From assembly GCA_934654815.1 (NCBI GenBank), contig CAKUGU010000015.1, positions 1-47,024 on the forward strand: a stretch of DNA of 47,024 nt, in the 5' to 3' direction. Position numbers and translations under genes: made by a program. Of the stretch, positions 33,595 through 42,835 are shown one piece after another (position 1 is the first letter of the stretch; each line of letters starts with the position of its first letter). The notes under the pieces are model-generated. The model was not told where the DNA came from. It saw only the letters and a list, made by a program, of their open reading frames with translations, and did no database searches. The stretch comes from an uncultured Ellagibacter sp. (GTDB lineage Bacteria > Actinomycetota > Coriobacteriia > Coriobacteriales > Eggerthellaceae).

Positions 33595-36115
33595 CAACTT
33601 GGCGGGACTTTCCATCAAAGACGACCACTTGAGGCGCGCGCTTACGGGCGAGGACTACCTGATCATCGACGGCGCCATGGGAACGCAGATGCAGGAGCGG
33701 GGCCTCGACGGGGCCGAGCCCGTGCCCGAGCTTCTCTGCAAGACGCACGCCGACGACATCACGGCGATCCACGCGTCCTACGTCGCGGCCGGCGCCGAGG
33801 TCATCACGACCAATACGTTCAGCGCGAACCGGTTGAAGCTCGGGGATCATCTAAGCGTCGAGGAGGCCTACCGGCTCGCGGCCGCGTGCGCGCGGCGGGC
33901 GGGTGCGCCCTACATCGCCGGCGACATCGGGCCGACGGGCTCGCTTCTCCAGCCGATGGGCACGCTTTCCTTCGACGAGGCGTACGACATCTTCGCCGAG
34001 CAGGTGCGCGCCGCCGTGGCGGCGGGGTGCGACCTCATCCTCATCGAGACCATGGCCGACTTGCGCGAGGCGAAGGCGGCCTTGCTCGCCGCCCGCGAGA
34101 ACTCGACGCTGCCCGTCATCGTCACGATGACGTTCGGCGAGGACGGGCGGACCTTCCTCGGCACGCCACCTGAGGTCGCGGCCGAGGTGCTTTCCTCGCT
34201 CGGCGCCCAGGCAGTGGGCCTCAACTGCTCCCTCGGCCCGGCCGAGCTCCTCGACGCGGCGAAGTCCATGGCGCACCGCGTGCGCTGCCCGCTCGTCGCG
34301 CAGCCCAACGCCGGGCTTCCGCGCATGGAGGCGGGGCAAACGCTCTTCGACGTTACCGCTGAGGACTTCGCGGCCGCCATGTCCGTGATGCTCGATGCGG
34401 GCGCGAGCATCGTCGGCGGGTGTTGCGGCACCTCTCCCCGCTACATCGAGCTTCTCGCGAAGGAGATCGAGTCGCGTCGCACCCCGGCACCTCGCGATTT
34501 CAGACCGGCCTGCGTCCTTACGAGCGCGCAGGAGGCGGTCGTCCTCGAGAAGGGCGCCCACGCCGTCGCCGTCGTCGGCGAGCGCATCAACCCGACGGGC
34601 AAGAAGAAGCTCAAGGCGGCCCTGCGAGCGGGCGACCTCGACTACATCGTCGGCGAGGCGGTCACGCAGAGAAACGCCGGAGCCGACGTGCTCGACGTGA
34701 ACGTTGGCCTGCCCGAGATCGACGAGCCTACCATGCTCGCGGCCGCGGTGGAAAAGCTTTCCGCCACGGTGACGCTTCCGCTCGTCATCGACTCGAGCGA
34801 CCCGGTCGCCATCGAGCGCGTCGTGCGCAGCTACGCGGGCAAACCCCTCATCAACTCCGTCAACGGCAAGCGCGAAAGCCTTGACGCGGTGCTGCCCATC
34901 GCCAAGAAGTACGGCTGCGCGGTCATCGGGCTCGCGCTCGACGAGGCGGGCATCCCGCCTACCGCCGAGGGCCGGTTCAAGGTGGCGGAGAAGATAGTCG
35001 CCGAGGCTGAGCGCGTGGGCATCCCCCGCGAGGACGTCGTGATCGACTGCCTCGTCATGGCGGCGGCGACCAACCAGAGCGAGGGCATGGAGATCCTGCG
35101 GGCCGTGTCGATGGTCAAGGAGCGCTTGGGCGTGCGAACGGTGCTCGGCGTTTCGAACATCAGCTTCGGGATTCCCCAGCGCTCGCTTCTGAACAGCACG
35201 TTCCTCGCGGCGGCGCTCGGATGCGGGCTCGATTTCCCCATTCTCAACCCCTCTTCGGCGCGCTACATGGACACGGTCGCCGCCTTCCGCGTGCTCAACG
35301 CGCAGGACACGGGCGCCGTGCGCTACATCGAGAGCTACGCGGACGCGCCCGACCCCTACACCGCGCCTGCGGGCGCGCAGGCTGAGGGCACGGGAACGCG
35401 CGAAGGGGTGCCCGCCGCACCCGCCGCGAAGGCGGCTTGCCCCATCGAGGTGCCTGAGAACCTCGCCCACGAGAAGGCCGCGGTCGAGGGCGTCGTTGAC
35501 CTCATCATGTCGGGCCGCAAGGGGCCTATGGCCGCCGCGACCGAGAAGCTGCTTGAAACCTGCGACGCGCTCGACGTCGTGAACGAGGTGTTCATCCCCA
35601 CGCTCGACGTCGTGGGGCAGAAGTTCGACTCGGGCGCCTTCTTCCTCCCCCAGCTCATGGCGTCGGCGGAAGCGGTGAAGGCGGGCTTCGACGTGGTGCG
35701 CGAGCACATGGGCGACGCCGAGGTGGCGACCGACAACGCGCGCACGATCATCGTGGCCACCGTGCGGGGCGACATCCACGACATCGGCAAGAACATCGTG
35801 AAGATGCTGCTCGAGAACTACGGCTACCGCGTGATCGATCTGGGGCGCGACGTCGCCCCGGCGGAGATCTTGCGCGTGGTGAAGGAGCAGAACGTGCGGC
35901 TTGTGGGGCTTTCGGCCCTCATGACGACGACGGTGAAGGCCATGGAGGAGACGATTGAGCTCATCCACGCCGAGGCGCCCGGGTGCGCGGTGTTCGTTGG
36001 CGGCGCGGTGCTCACGCCGGAATACGCCGAGCGGATCCACGCCGACCACTACAGCAAGGACGCCGCCGATTCCGCCCGTTACGCCGAAGAGTACTTCGCG
36101 AGCATCGGGCTGTAG
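33587..36115 (+). CDS. metH: Cobalamin-dependent methionine synthase (short form)
   Basis: Transfers a methyl group from 5-methyl-THF through cobalamin to homocysteine. The 842-residue protein has the homocysteine/zinc domain (1-300, zinc ligands Cys214, Cys279, Cys280), a pterin-binding domain (about 325-580, GERINPTGKKK), an Ala/Pro linker, the helical cap (about 615-700) and the B12 domain with DIHDIGKN (His731 as lower axial ligand). It ends there, without the activation domain of E. coli MetH (1227 residues). The ATG has AGGGAG upstream and overlaps the activation gene, giving matched expression. A strong terminator follows. Confidence 0.97.
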   Translation: MASNLAGLSIKDDHLRRALTGEDYLIIDGAMGTQMQERGLDGAEPVPELLCKTHADDITAIHASYVAAGAEVITTNTFSANRLKLGDHLSVEEAYRLAAACARRAGAPYIAGDIGPTGSLLQPMGTLSFDEAYDIFAEQVRAAVAAGCDLILIETMADLREAKAALLAARENSTLPVIVTMTFGEDGRTFLGTPPEVAAEVLSSLGAQAVGLNCSLGPAELLDAAKSMAHRVRCPLVAQPNAGLPRMEAGQTLFDVTAEDFAAAMSVMLDAGASIVGGCCGTSPRYIELLAKEIESRRTPAPRDFRPACVLTSAQEAVVLEKGAHAVAVVGERINPTGKKKLKAALRAGDLDYIVGEAVTQRNAGADVLDVNVGLPEIDEPTMLAAAVEKLSATVTLPLVIDSSDPVAIERVVRSYAGKPLINSVNGKRESLDAVLPIAKKYGCAVIGLALDEAGIPPTAEGRFKVAEKIVAEAERVGIPREDVVIDCLVMAAATNQSEGMEILRAVSMVKERLGVRTVLGVSNISFGIPQRSLLNSTFLAAALGCGLDFPILNPSSARYMDTVAAFRVLNAQDTGAVRYIESYADAPDPYTAPAGAQAEGTGTREGVPAAPAAKAACPIEVPENLAHEKAAVEGVVDLIMSGRKGPMAAATEKLLETCDALDVVNEVFIPTLDVVGQKFDSGAFFLPQLMASAEAVKAGFDVVREHMGDAEVATDNARTIIVATVRGDIHDIGKNIVKMLLENYGYRVIDLGRDVAPAEILRVVKEQNVRLVGLSALMTTTVKAMEETIELIHAEAPGCAVFVGGAVLTPEYAERIHADHYSKDAADSARYAEEYFASIGL

Positions 36116-36156
36116 GGGCTGCAAGCCCTGCTGGATACGCGGCCTTCGATGAGAAA

Positions 36157-36202
36157 CGGCCCCATGCCGACGCGTTCTTCGGTTCGCGTCGGCATGGGGC
36201 CG
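36157..36202. terminator. Bidirectional terminator between metH and mtaB
   Basis: A perfect 18-bp stem (36157-36174 with 36185-36202, core CCCCATGCCGACGCG) and a 10-nt loop containing CTTCGG. It stands 41 nt after the metH stop and 34 nt after the mtaB stop on the other strand. There is no U-tract, but length and symmetry fit a shared terminator for convergent genes. Confidence 0.75.
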
Positions 36203-36236
36203 CATTGCGTTTCGGCCAGGAAACGAGGCGTTTCCG

Positions 36237-37469
36237 CTATAGGACGACTTCGACGACGTCTCCGGGGTGGGCGCTTGCGGGTGCGGGAACCTCGAAGTAG
36301 CTTTCGGTGAGGGCGGTGTCCTCCCCTTCCACCACGGCGAGCTCACGTGTGCCGCACCGGCGCGCGAACTCGGCTGCGCGCAGCTCGTTGGCGAGGCTTC
36401 TCAGGCGCGCGGCGCGTTCGGCTTTCACCTCGGGAGGCACTTGGTCGGCTCGCGCTGCGGCGGGCGTTCCCGTGCGCAGCGAGTAGGGGAACACGTGGAT
36501 CTTCGAGAAACGGCACGTGCGCGCAAGGGCGAGCGTCTCTTCGAACTCGTCGTCGGTTTCGCCCGGGAATCCGCAGATGATGTCGGTGGAAAGCGACAAT
36601 TTCGGGACGCGCTCGTAGAGTTTATCCACAAGCGAGGCGAACTGCTCGGCGGTGTAGGGGCGATGCATCTCGCGCAGCACCTTCGTCGAGCCCGCTTGAA
36701 GCGGGAGGTGCAGATGTCGGCAGACGCGCCCGTCGGATGCCGCCAACACGTCGATGAGGCGGTCGTCCACGTCGCGCGGCTCGATCGACGAGATGCGGAA
36801 GCGCGTGGGGTACGCGCGCCTGCATGCCGGCTGCTCGGTTTCGGCGAGGAGCCGTTTCAGCAGGTCGGGAAGGCGCACGGCATCTCTGCTTCGCCGGTCG
36901 CCCCAGCAATACGACCCGAGGTTGATACCGGTGAGGACGATTTCCCCCACGCCTGCGGCGCTTAGGGCCTTGCAGGTTTCGACCACCTTGTCGGCGTCGA
37001 CGCTCGCGGCGCGCCCGCGGGCGACGTGCACGATGCAGTAGGTGCACGCGTTGTTGCACCCGTCCTGCACCTTCACGCCGACGCGCGTGCGGAAGCCATC
37101 GCCGACGGGAAGAGCCCTGCCGTGCGCGGCCTCCGCCTCGCCGAAGGCGCCCGCGTCGATCGCGGAGGCGAGGGAGGCCTTGCCCATGACGCGGATGCGT
37201 CCGCTCATCTGGGTGAAGACCTCGGCGTCGATCGCGGCGGCGCAGCCGGTCACCACGACGGTCGCGTTCTCGCTTGCGCGCAGCGCATGGCGCACCGCCT
37301 TGCGCGTCTTCTTCTCGGCCTCCCCCGTTACCGTGCAGGTGTTCACCACGATGAGCTCGGCATCCGCCTCGGGCGCCTCGACGCATCCGCGGGCGGAAAG
37401 CGCGGCTGAAAACGAATCCGACTCGACGCGGTTCACCTTGCATCCGAGGTTCACGATGGCGTACTTCAT
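36237..37469 (-). CDS. mtaB: tRNA N6-threonylcarbamoyladenosine(37)-C2 methylthiotransferase
   Basis: Radical-SAM enzyme that converts t6A37 to ms2t6A37 (YqeV type). The 410-residue protein has auxiliary cysteines Cys10 (NLGCKVNRVES), Cys45 (NTCTVTGEAE) and Cys76, and radical SAM cysteines Cys138/142/145 (CNNACTYC). The CKVN motif and the TVTGEAEKKTR segment separate it from MiaB and RimO. The C-terminal TRAM region is short. The ATG at 37469 overlaps the rsmE TGA by four bases. It is the third methylthiotransferase in this window and matches B. subtilis rsmE-yqeV order. Confidence 0.96.
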   Translation of the reverse strand: MKYAIVNLGCKVNRVESDSFSAALSARGCVEAPEADAELIVVNTCTVTGEAEKKTRKAVRHALRASENATVVVTGCAAAIDAEVFTQMSGRIRVMGKASLASAIDAGAFGEAEAAHGRALPVGDGFRTRVGVKVQDGCNNACTYCIVHVARGRAASVDADKVVETCKALSAAGVGEIVLTGINLGSYCWGDRRSRDAVRLPDLLKRLLAETEQPACRRAYPTRFRISSIEPRDVDDRLIDVLAASDGRVCRHLHLPLQAGSTKVLREMHRPYTAEQFASLVDKLYERVPKLSLSTDIICGFPGETDDEFEETLALARTCRFSKIHVFPYSLRTGTPAAARADQVPPEVKAERAARLRSLANELRAAEFARRCGTRELAVVEGEDTALTESYFEVPAPASAHPGDVVEVVL

Positions 37470-38260
37470 GCGCGCTTCCCCAATCCGCCGAGCTCGTAGA
37501 GCGCGAGCGCCGGAGCCACGACTCCCGCCGTCTCGGTGCGCAGGATGGAGGGCCCCAGGCTCACGAGCGCGCTTCGCGGGTTGCACGCCAGAAGCGATTC
37601 GACCTCGCGGGCGGAAAGCCCGCCTTCCGGGCCGACCACGACGGCAACGTGCGCATCTGCCGCGTCCGTGCCCGTTTCCTCGAGCGCGCGCTGGAGCGCG
37701 GACGCAAGGCTGGCGGTTTCGGGCGCCTCTTCCCAGCACACGAGCACGGCGGTCGCTTGGGCGAGCTTCTTGCATGCCGCGTCCACCGACGCGGGCTCGA
37801 ATACGCGAGGGATACGGGGCTGCCCCGATTGCATCGCGGCGCTCTTCGCTATCGCGCCCCACCGCTTCATGCGGTTCGCCGTCTTCTTCGCATCGAGCTT
37901 CACGATCGAGCGCTCGCAGGTAAGCGGAAGGAAGGCGGCCACGCCGAGCTCGGTTGCGTGGCGGATGACGGAATCCATCTTCTCGCCCTTCGCCATGCCC
38001 TGCACGAGCGTGACGTGGGCGCGCGCCTCGGGCGCACCCAGATGCTGCGCGATGGCCACGACGGGCGCGGAGCCGTCGAACCCGCGGATCTCGCATTCGA
38101 AGTAATCGCTCGCGGCGTCGACGACGGCGATGTACTCACCGGGCGCCAAGCGCAGCACGCGGAGGTGCTTCTCGTCGTCGGGCGAGAGGGCAAGGGGGAA
38201 GTCCTTTTGCGCCTCATCGGCGATGACCTGGTCTTCCAGGAAGAATCGTTGCAGGGACAT
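37466..38260 (-). CDS. rsmE: 16S rRNA m3U1498 methyltransferase
   Basis: SPOUT-class methyltransferase acting on U1498 of 16S rRNA. The 264-residue protein has an N-terminal PUA-like domain (about 1-75) and a knotted SPOUT domain with VVVGPEGGLSAREVE and LGPSILRTETA, the SAM-binding signatures. The ATG at 38260 has GAAAGG upstream, immediately after the dnaJ terminator. It overlaps mtaB by 4 nt. B. subtilis has prmA between dnaJ and rsmE; that gene is absent here. Confidence 0.95.
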   Translation of the reverse strand: MSLQRFFLEDQVIADEAQKDFPLALSPDDEKHLRVLRLAPGEYIAVVDAASDYFECEIRGFDGSAPVVAIAQHLGAPEARAHVTLVQGMAKGEKMDSVIRHATELGVAAFLPLTCERSIVKLDAKKTANRMKRWGAIAKSAAMQSGQPRIPRVFEPASVDAACKKLAQATAVLVCWEEAPETASLASALQRALEETGTDAADAHVAVVVGPEGGLSAREVESLLACNPRSALVSLGPSILRTETAGVVAPALALYELGGLGKRA

Positions 38261-38277
38261 GATGCCTTTCGAGAGTG

Positions 38278-38306
38278 AAAAGCCGCCGGGCAGCGTGCCC
38301 GGCGGC
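38278..38306 (-). terminator. Rho-independent terminator after dnaJ
   Basis: GCCGCCGGGC - ACGCT - GCCCGGCGGC followed by TTTTC on the minus strand, a textbook terminator 9 nt after the dnaJ stop. It stands 18 nt before the rsmE ATG, so rsmE-mtaB must use readthrough or a promoter inside dnaJ. Confidence 0.88.
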
Positions 38307-38314
38307 GTTGGCGG

Positions 38315-39445
38315 TTAGCTCAGCGAGTCGCGGAGCTTCTGAAGCGGGCTTCTCGGGGCGGAGACCTTCTCGCCCATTTCGTCGGCGAGCTTCTCGAGCA
38401 GCTCGCGCTGCTTCTTCGAAACCTTCTTCGGGATGACGACGTTGATGTGGACGAACATGTCGCCGCGCGTCTCGCTGCGCAGGCGCGGCATGCCCTTGCC
38501 CTTCACGCGCACGACCTGCTCGTTCTGGCAGCCGGCCGGGACGCGGACCTCGACCGTCTCGTCGGCGAGGATGCCGTCGATCTCGATCTCGGCGCCGAGG
38601 ATCGCCTGGATGAACGACACGTTCGCGCGAGCGTGCAGATCGTCCCCGTCGCGCTCGAAGAACTCGTGCGGTTGGACGCGGCAGGTGACGATGAGGTCGC
38701 CCGACGCGGCACCGCGGATGCCCGCTTCGCCGAAGCCGCCCACGCGGAGCTGCTGGCCGTCGCGGATGCCGGCGGGAACCTTCACCGTGACGCGCTGGCG
38801 GTCGGGCACGCGGCCCTGGCCTTCGCACTCGGGGCAGGGGTTCTCGATGGTCTTGCCCGTGCCGCCGCACTTCTTGCAGGTCGTCGCCGTCTGCATGTCG
38901 CCGAGGAAGGTGCGCTGCACGCTGACGACGCGGCCCTTGCCGCCGCACTCGGGGCAGGTGACTTCCTTGCCGCCCTCGCCCATGCCGGTGCCGCCGCAGT
39001 CGGCGCAGGGGGCCAGGCGGTCGTAGACGATTTCCTTTTCAACGCCCGAGGCCACTTCTTCGAGCGTGATGCGCAGGCCGACGCCCATGTCGCGGCCCTC
39101 TTGGCGCACCGTGCGCCCGCCTTGGCCCTGGCCGCCGAAGAACGAGCTGAAGATGTCGCCCATGCCGCCGAAGCCGCCGCCGAACAGGTCGTCGAAGTCG
39201 ACGTAGCCGCCGCCACCGCCGCCTGCGGCGCCCGGAATGGTGCCGAAGCGGTCGTACTGGGCGCGCTTGTTCGCGTCGGACAGCACATCATAAGCCTCGT
39301 TCAGCTCTTTGAACTGGTCTTCGGCGTCGGGGGCCTTGTTCACGTCGGGGTGCAGCTCGCGCGCGCGGCGACGGAACGCCTTCTTGATTTCGGCTTCGGA
39401 GGCGTCTTTCGACACCCCGAGAATCTCGTATAGATCCTTGGCCAT
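38315..39445 (-). CDS. dnaJ: Chaperone protein DnaJ
   Basis: Co-chaperone that delivers substrates to DnaK and stimulates its ATPase. The 376-residue protein has the J domain (1-70, with HPDVNK), a Gly/Phe region ([20 protein letters not shown]), four zinc repeats ([32 protein letters not shown]) and the C-terminal substrate domain. It follows hrcA by 67 nt and shares its CIRCE-controlled promoter. grpE and dnaK, which lie between hrcA and dnaJ in many Gram-positives, are absent. Confidence 0.97.
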   Translation of the reverse strand: MAKDLYEILGVSKDASEAEIKKAFRRRARELHPDVNKAPDAEDQFKELNEAYDVLSDANKRAQYDRFGTIPGAAGGGGGGYVDFDDLFGGGFGGMGDIFSSFFGGQGQGGRTVRQEGRDMGVGLRITLEEVASGVEKEIVYDRLAPCADCGGTGMGEGGKEVTCPECGGKGRVVSVQRTFLGDMQTATTCKKCGGTGKTIENPCPECEGQGRVPDRQRVTVKVPAGIRDGQQLRVGGFGEAGIRGAASGDLIVTCRVQPHEFFERDGDDLHARANVSFIQAILGAEIEIDGILADETVEVRVPAGCQNEQVVRVKGKGMPRLRSETRGDMFVHINVVIPKKVSKKQRELLEKLADEMGEKVSAPRSPLQKLRDSLS

Positions 39446-39512
39446 TTCGTTAAAGCCTTTCTCGTTCTTCCGTCGCGTCCCTTGAAACCTTCAAAGGACG
39501 CGAAGCTCACTC

Positions 39513-40526
39513 TTAGATATCGTCGAGGGCCGCGCTCGCCGCACGGACCGCCTGGATAACCTTCGAATAGTCCATGCGCGTCGGCCCGATGACGGCCACC
39601 ACGCCTTCCGCGTCTCCCCTGCCGTAGCGGCTCGCGACGACCGACACGCCGGAAAGCCCCGCCGTCTTGTTCTCGCGTCCGATATGGACCGAGAGGTCGT
39701 CGGATGACGACGCGCGGTCGAGGATGTGGAGCAGCATCGTGTCGTCCTCGAGCACCTGCATGAGCGGCAGCACCGCGTCCGAGCTGGAGAATTCCGGCTG
39801 CGTGAGCAGCGCGCTCATGCCGAGCCTGTGCGCACGACCCGTCTGCCCTTCCTGGATGCATGCGAGCACCTCGTCGAGCACGGTGCGCACGATGGGGTCG
39901 GTGAAGGCCGCGCGCATGCTCTCGAGCAGCCCCGACTCCACGTCGGCAAGCGATTTGCCGCAGAGCAGCTCGCCCAAAAGCACCTGCACGCGGGCCAGAT
40001 CCTCGCTCGCGACCGGGGCCGCGAAGTCGATCTGACGGTTGAAGACGTTGCCGTCCTCGGTGACCACGATGCAGATGGCGCGCGTGTCGGAAAGCGATAC
40101 GAGCGTGATCTGCTTGATGCGCGTAGCGAGCACCGACGGCGCGAGCACGATGGACAAGCAGTCCGTCAGCCGCGCAAGCGCTCCCGAGGTCTGCTCGAGC
40201 AGCGAGTCGAGCTCGGAGGCGCTGCGCTTCAAGTCCTCGGTGACCTTGCGGTAGCGCTGCTCGTCGGGTGCGGTGCCCTCGGCGAGCAGGTTGTCGACGA
40301 ACGCGCGGTACCCGAAATCGGTCGGGATGCGCCCGGCGGACGTGTGCGGTTGGGCGATGTAGCCTTCGTCCTCCAAGATGGAGAGCTCGTTTCGCACCGT
40401 CGCCGAGCTGACGCCGAGCTGGTAGCGCTCGGTGAGCGTGCGCGACCCGACGGGCAATGCGCGCGCCACGTACTCCTCGATCAGCGCCGCCAAAACGCGC
40501 TGCCTTCTGTCTGAGAGCATGGTCAC
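39513..40526 (-). CDS. hrcA: Heat-inducible transcription repressor HrcA
   Basis: Represses class I heat-shock genes by binding CIRCE. The 337-residue protein has the N-terminal winged helix (about 1-75, PVGSRTLTERYQLGVSSATVRNE), a GAF-like middle and the C-terminal IGPTRMDYSKV motif. The start is GTG at 40526 or ATG at 40520; AAGGGG lies 4 nt before the first and 10 nt before the second. A CIRCE element overlaps its promoter, so the hrcA-dnaJ pair is autoregulated. Confidence 0.96.
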   Translation of the reverse strand: MTMLSDRRQRVLAALIEEYVARALPVGSRTLTERYQLGVSSATVRNELSILEDEGYIAQPHTSAGRIPTDFGYRAFVDNLLAEGTAPDEQRYRKVTEDLKRSASELDSLLEQTSGALARLTDCLSIVLAPSVLATRIKQITLVSLSDTRAICIVVTEDGNVFNRQIDFAAPVASEDLARVQVLLGELLCGKSLADVESGLLESMRAAFTDPIVRTVLDEVLACIQEGQTGRAHRLGMSALLTQPEFSSSDAVLPLMQVLEDDTMLLHILDRASSSDDLSVHIGRENKTAGLSGVSVVASRYGRGDAEGVVAVIGPTRMDYSKVIQAVRAASAALDDI

Positions 40527-40568
40527 TTCACCCCTTCACGCTACTTCAAGACGCCATGCCGAAAAGCC

Positions 40569-40598
40569 ATTCTAGCAGCCGAGGCGCGGGAGTGCTAA
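40569..40598 (-). promoter_or_regulatory. CIRCE operator and hrcA promoter
   Basis: On the minus strand TTAGCACTC (40598-40590), a 9-nt spacer and GGCTGCTAG (40580-40572). The first half-site is perfect; the second matches 6 of 9 bases of GAGTGCTAA. A promoter TTAGCA - 18 bp - TAGAAT (40574-40569) is embedded, so HrcA bound here would cover it. Confidence 0.88.
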
Positions 40599-40682
40599 TA
40601 AAAACGGCAAGCGTCGGGCATTCTTGACGGATGCGCCATACTCGGCCGCCGCAGACAGCGCGCTTATCTTCGGGCCGTCGCT

Positions 40683-41792
40683 TCACGCCAGGTCGAAGAG
40701 CTCGCCGTAGAGCTCGTTGCCGCAGAGCCAGCCCCGTTCGGTCGGGACGAAGCGGTCGTCCCGCATCTCGGCGAGGCCCTCTTGCGTAAGGTGCGCGATC
40801 GCCTCGTCGAGGCGCGGGAGAAGCGGGCGCGCCCGGTTGATCGAGGCCTGCGACACGCCGCGCGTCATGCGCATGCCGAGCATGAGGTCCTCCGCCGCCA
40901 TCTGGGCGGGGTTCAAATCGTCGGTGACCTGGCCGTCGGTCACGCGCATGCGGCGCGTCTCGTTCTGCGTCATCGTCGCAGCGCTGCGTCCGAGTCCCAA
41001 ATACGGGACACCAGTCCAGTACGAGATATTGTGCTTGCACTCGTATCCCGGCTTCGCGTAGCTCGCTACCTCGTAGCGATCGAAGCCGGCTGCGGTAAGG
41101 ACCGCCTCGGCAAGCTCCATCTGCTCGGCTTCCACGTCGTCGTCCGGCTCGGGAAGCTCGCCCGACAAGACCATGCGGTCGAACGGCGTGTGCGGCTCGA
41201 TGGTGAGCGGGTAGACGCTCACGTGAGCGACGCCCAAGGAGACCGCGCGCTTCACGCTCTCCTCGAAGCTTTTCGCGCTCTGGCCGGGGATTCCGCACAT
41301 GAGGTCGACGCTCACGTTCTCGAACCGCTCGTGCGCGCACTCGATGGCGCGCGCCGCGTCGTCGGCCGTGTGGGCGCGGCCGAGCGTTTCGAGAACGCGG
41401 TCGTCGAAGCTCTGCACGCCGATGGACAGGCGGTTCACGCCGAGCGCCCAGATGTCGCGCACCATGTTGGCCGTGAGGCTTTCGGGGTTCGCCTCCATCG
41501 AGCACTCGACGTCGGGCTCGAGGCGCATCGAGGTGGAAAGCGCGTAGAGGAGCATCGAGAGGCGCGAGGTGCCTACGAAGCTCGGGGTGCCGCCGCCGAG
41601 GTACACCGTCTCGATCTGCGCGAGCTCGCCTTCCCGCGACTTGCGGCGGATGGAAAGGCAGAGCTCCTCAATGTACTCGTCGATCGCGGCGTCGTCCTTT
41701 TGCGCGGCGCGCGTCGTGAAATCGCAGTAGGCGCAGCGCTTCACGCAGAACGGGATGTGCAAATAGAGCGCTTTGTACGGGTCGTGCGGCAT
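40683..41792 (-). CDS. hemW: Heme chaperone HemW (HemN-like radical SAM protein)
   Basis: Radical-SAM family protein that binds and hands over heme. The 369-residue protein has HIPFCVKRCAYCDF near the N-terminus with the CxxxCxxC cluster, GGGTPSF and the HemN_C domain at the C-terminus. It lacks the long N-terminal extension of true coproporphyrinogen dehydrogenase HemN. The lepA-hemW-hrcA order is the usual place of hemW in Gram-positives and supports this call. The ATG has AAGGAGGG upstream. Confidence 0.93.
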   Translation of the reverse strand: MPHDPYKALYLHIPFCVKRCAYCDFTTRAAQKDDAAIDEYIEELCLSIRRKSREGELAQIETVYLGGGTPSFVGTSRLSMLLYALSTSMRLEPDVECSMEANPESLTANMVRDIWALGVNRLSIGVQSFDDRVLETLGRAHTADDAARAIECAHERFENVSVDLMCGIPGQSAKSFEESVKRAVSLGVAHVSVYPLTIEPHTPFDRMVLSGELPEPDDDVEAEQMELAEAVLTAAGFDRYEVASYAKPGYECKHNISYWTGVPYLGLGRSAATMTQNETRRMRVTDGQVTDDLNPAQMAAEDLMLGMRMTRGVSQASINRARPLLPRLDEAIAHLTQEGLAEMRDDRFVPTERGWLCGNELYGELFDLA

Positions 41793-41853
41793 GGGTCCCT
41801 CCTTGTTCGTGGCGGTGTGCGGGCCTTGCGCGACGCCGTCGGCCTTGGCGGTG

Positions 41854-42831
41854 CTAGGACATCTCGGCGTTCTTGCGCAAAAGCTCGTCGAACACCGCGT
41901 CGAAGTCCTCCGGCGTGACGCAGGCGTTTATCTTCCCACGGGCGCAGGCGGCGCCCGGAAGCCCCGCCATGTACCACATCGCGTGCTTACGCATGCGCAC
42001 GATGTTGCGCCCCTCGCGCTCGGCGAGCAGGTGAGCATGGCGGCGCGCCATGGCAAGCCGCTCGGGCACGGTGGGGGCTGCTGGCTCGGGCTTTCCCGCA
42101 AGCGCGGCCTTGGCCTCGGCGAACACCCAGGGATTGCCCTCCGCGCCGCGCGCGATCATCACCGCGTCGCAGCCCGTTTCCCGGGTTATCGCCACCGCGT
42201 CCGCGCCCGTCTTCACGTCGCCGTTGCCGACGACGGGGATGGAAAGGGCCTTTTTCACGCGCGCGATCACGCCCCAGTCGGCGCTCCCGCGGTAGAGCTG
42301 CTCGGCGAAGCGGCCGTGCACGGCGACGGCGTCGGCGCCGGCCTCTTCCATGCGGCGCGCGAACTCGGGCGCGGTTTCTTCGTCCTGGAAGTACCCGCGG
42401 CGGAACTTCACCGTGACGGGGTGGCAGACCGCACCCTTCACCGCCGACACGATCTGCGCTGCCAATTCCGGCGTGCGCATGAGCGCCGACCCGTCGCCTT
42501 TCGAGGTGATCTTGCGCGCGGGGCAGCCCATGTTGATGTCGAGGTAGGCGAGCGACGTGCCCATCGTCGACTCGATCCACGCGGCCTGCTCGGCCATGAC
42601 GCGGGGCTCGTGCCCGAACAGCTGCACCGCGACCTGCTTCTCGCCCGGCGCGAGCCGAAGCAGGTGGCGGGTCTTCTCGTTCGCGTAGGAAAGTCCCTTC
42701 GCGGAGACCATCTCGGTGAAGGCCATGTCGGCCCCCTGCTCGCGGCAGAGCGCGCGCATGGCCTCGTCGGTCACGCCCGCCATCGGGGCCAGGATGAGCC
42801 GGTGGCCCTGGAAGAATTCGTGCATGTCCAT
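41854..42831 (-). CDS. dusB: tRNA-dihydrouridine synthase (Dus family, DusB-like)
   Basis: FMN-dependent enzyme that reduces uridines in tRNA D-loops. The 325-residue protein has the TIM-barrel start LAPMAGVTD (FMN loop), the catalytic cysteine in NMGCPARKI, VTVKFRRGY, VHGRF, GNGDV and ARGAEGNPW. The C-terminal helical tRNA-binding domain is present. It starts 4 nt after the 63-aa gene, so it belongs to the lepA transcript. Assignment to DusB rather than another Dus subgroup is from general resemblance. Confidence 0.92.
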   Translation of the reverse strand: MDMHEFFQGHRLILAPMAGVTDEAMRALCREQGADMAFTEMVSAKGLSYANEKTRHLLRLAPGEKQVAVQLFGHEPRVMAEQAAWIESTMGTSLAYLDINMGCPARKITSKGDGSALMRTPELAAQIVSAVKGAVCHPVTVKFRRGYFQDEETAPEFARRMEEAGADAVAVHGRFAEQLYRGSADWGVIARVKKALSIPVVGNGDVKTGADAVAITRETGCDAVMIARGAEGNPWVFAEAKAALAGKPEPAAPTVPERLAMARRHAHLLAEREGRNIVRMRKHAMWYMAGLPGAACARGKINACVTPEDFDAVFDELLRKNAEMS

Positions 42832-42835
42832 GGCG

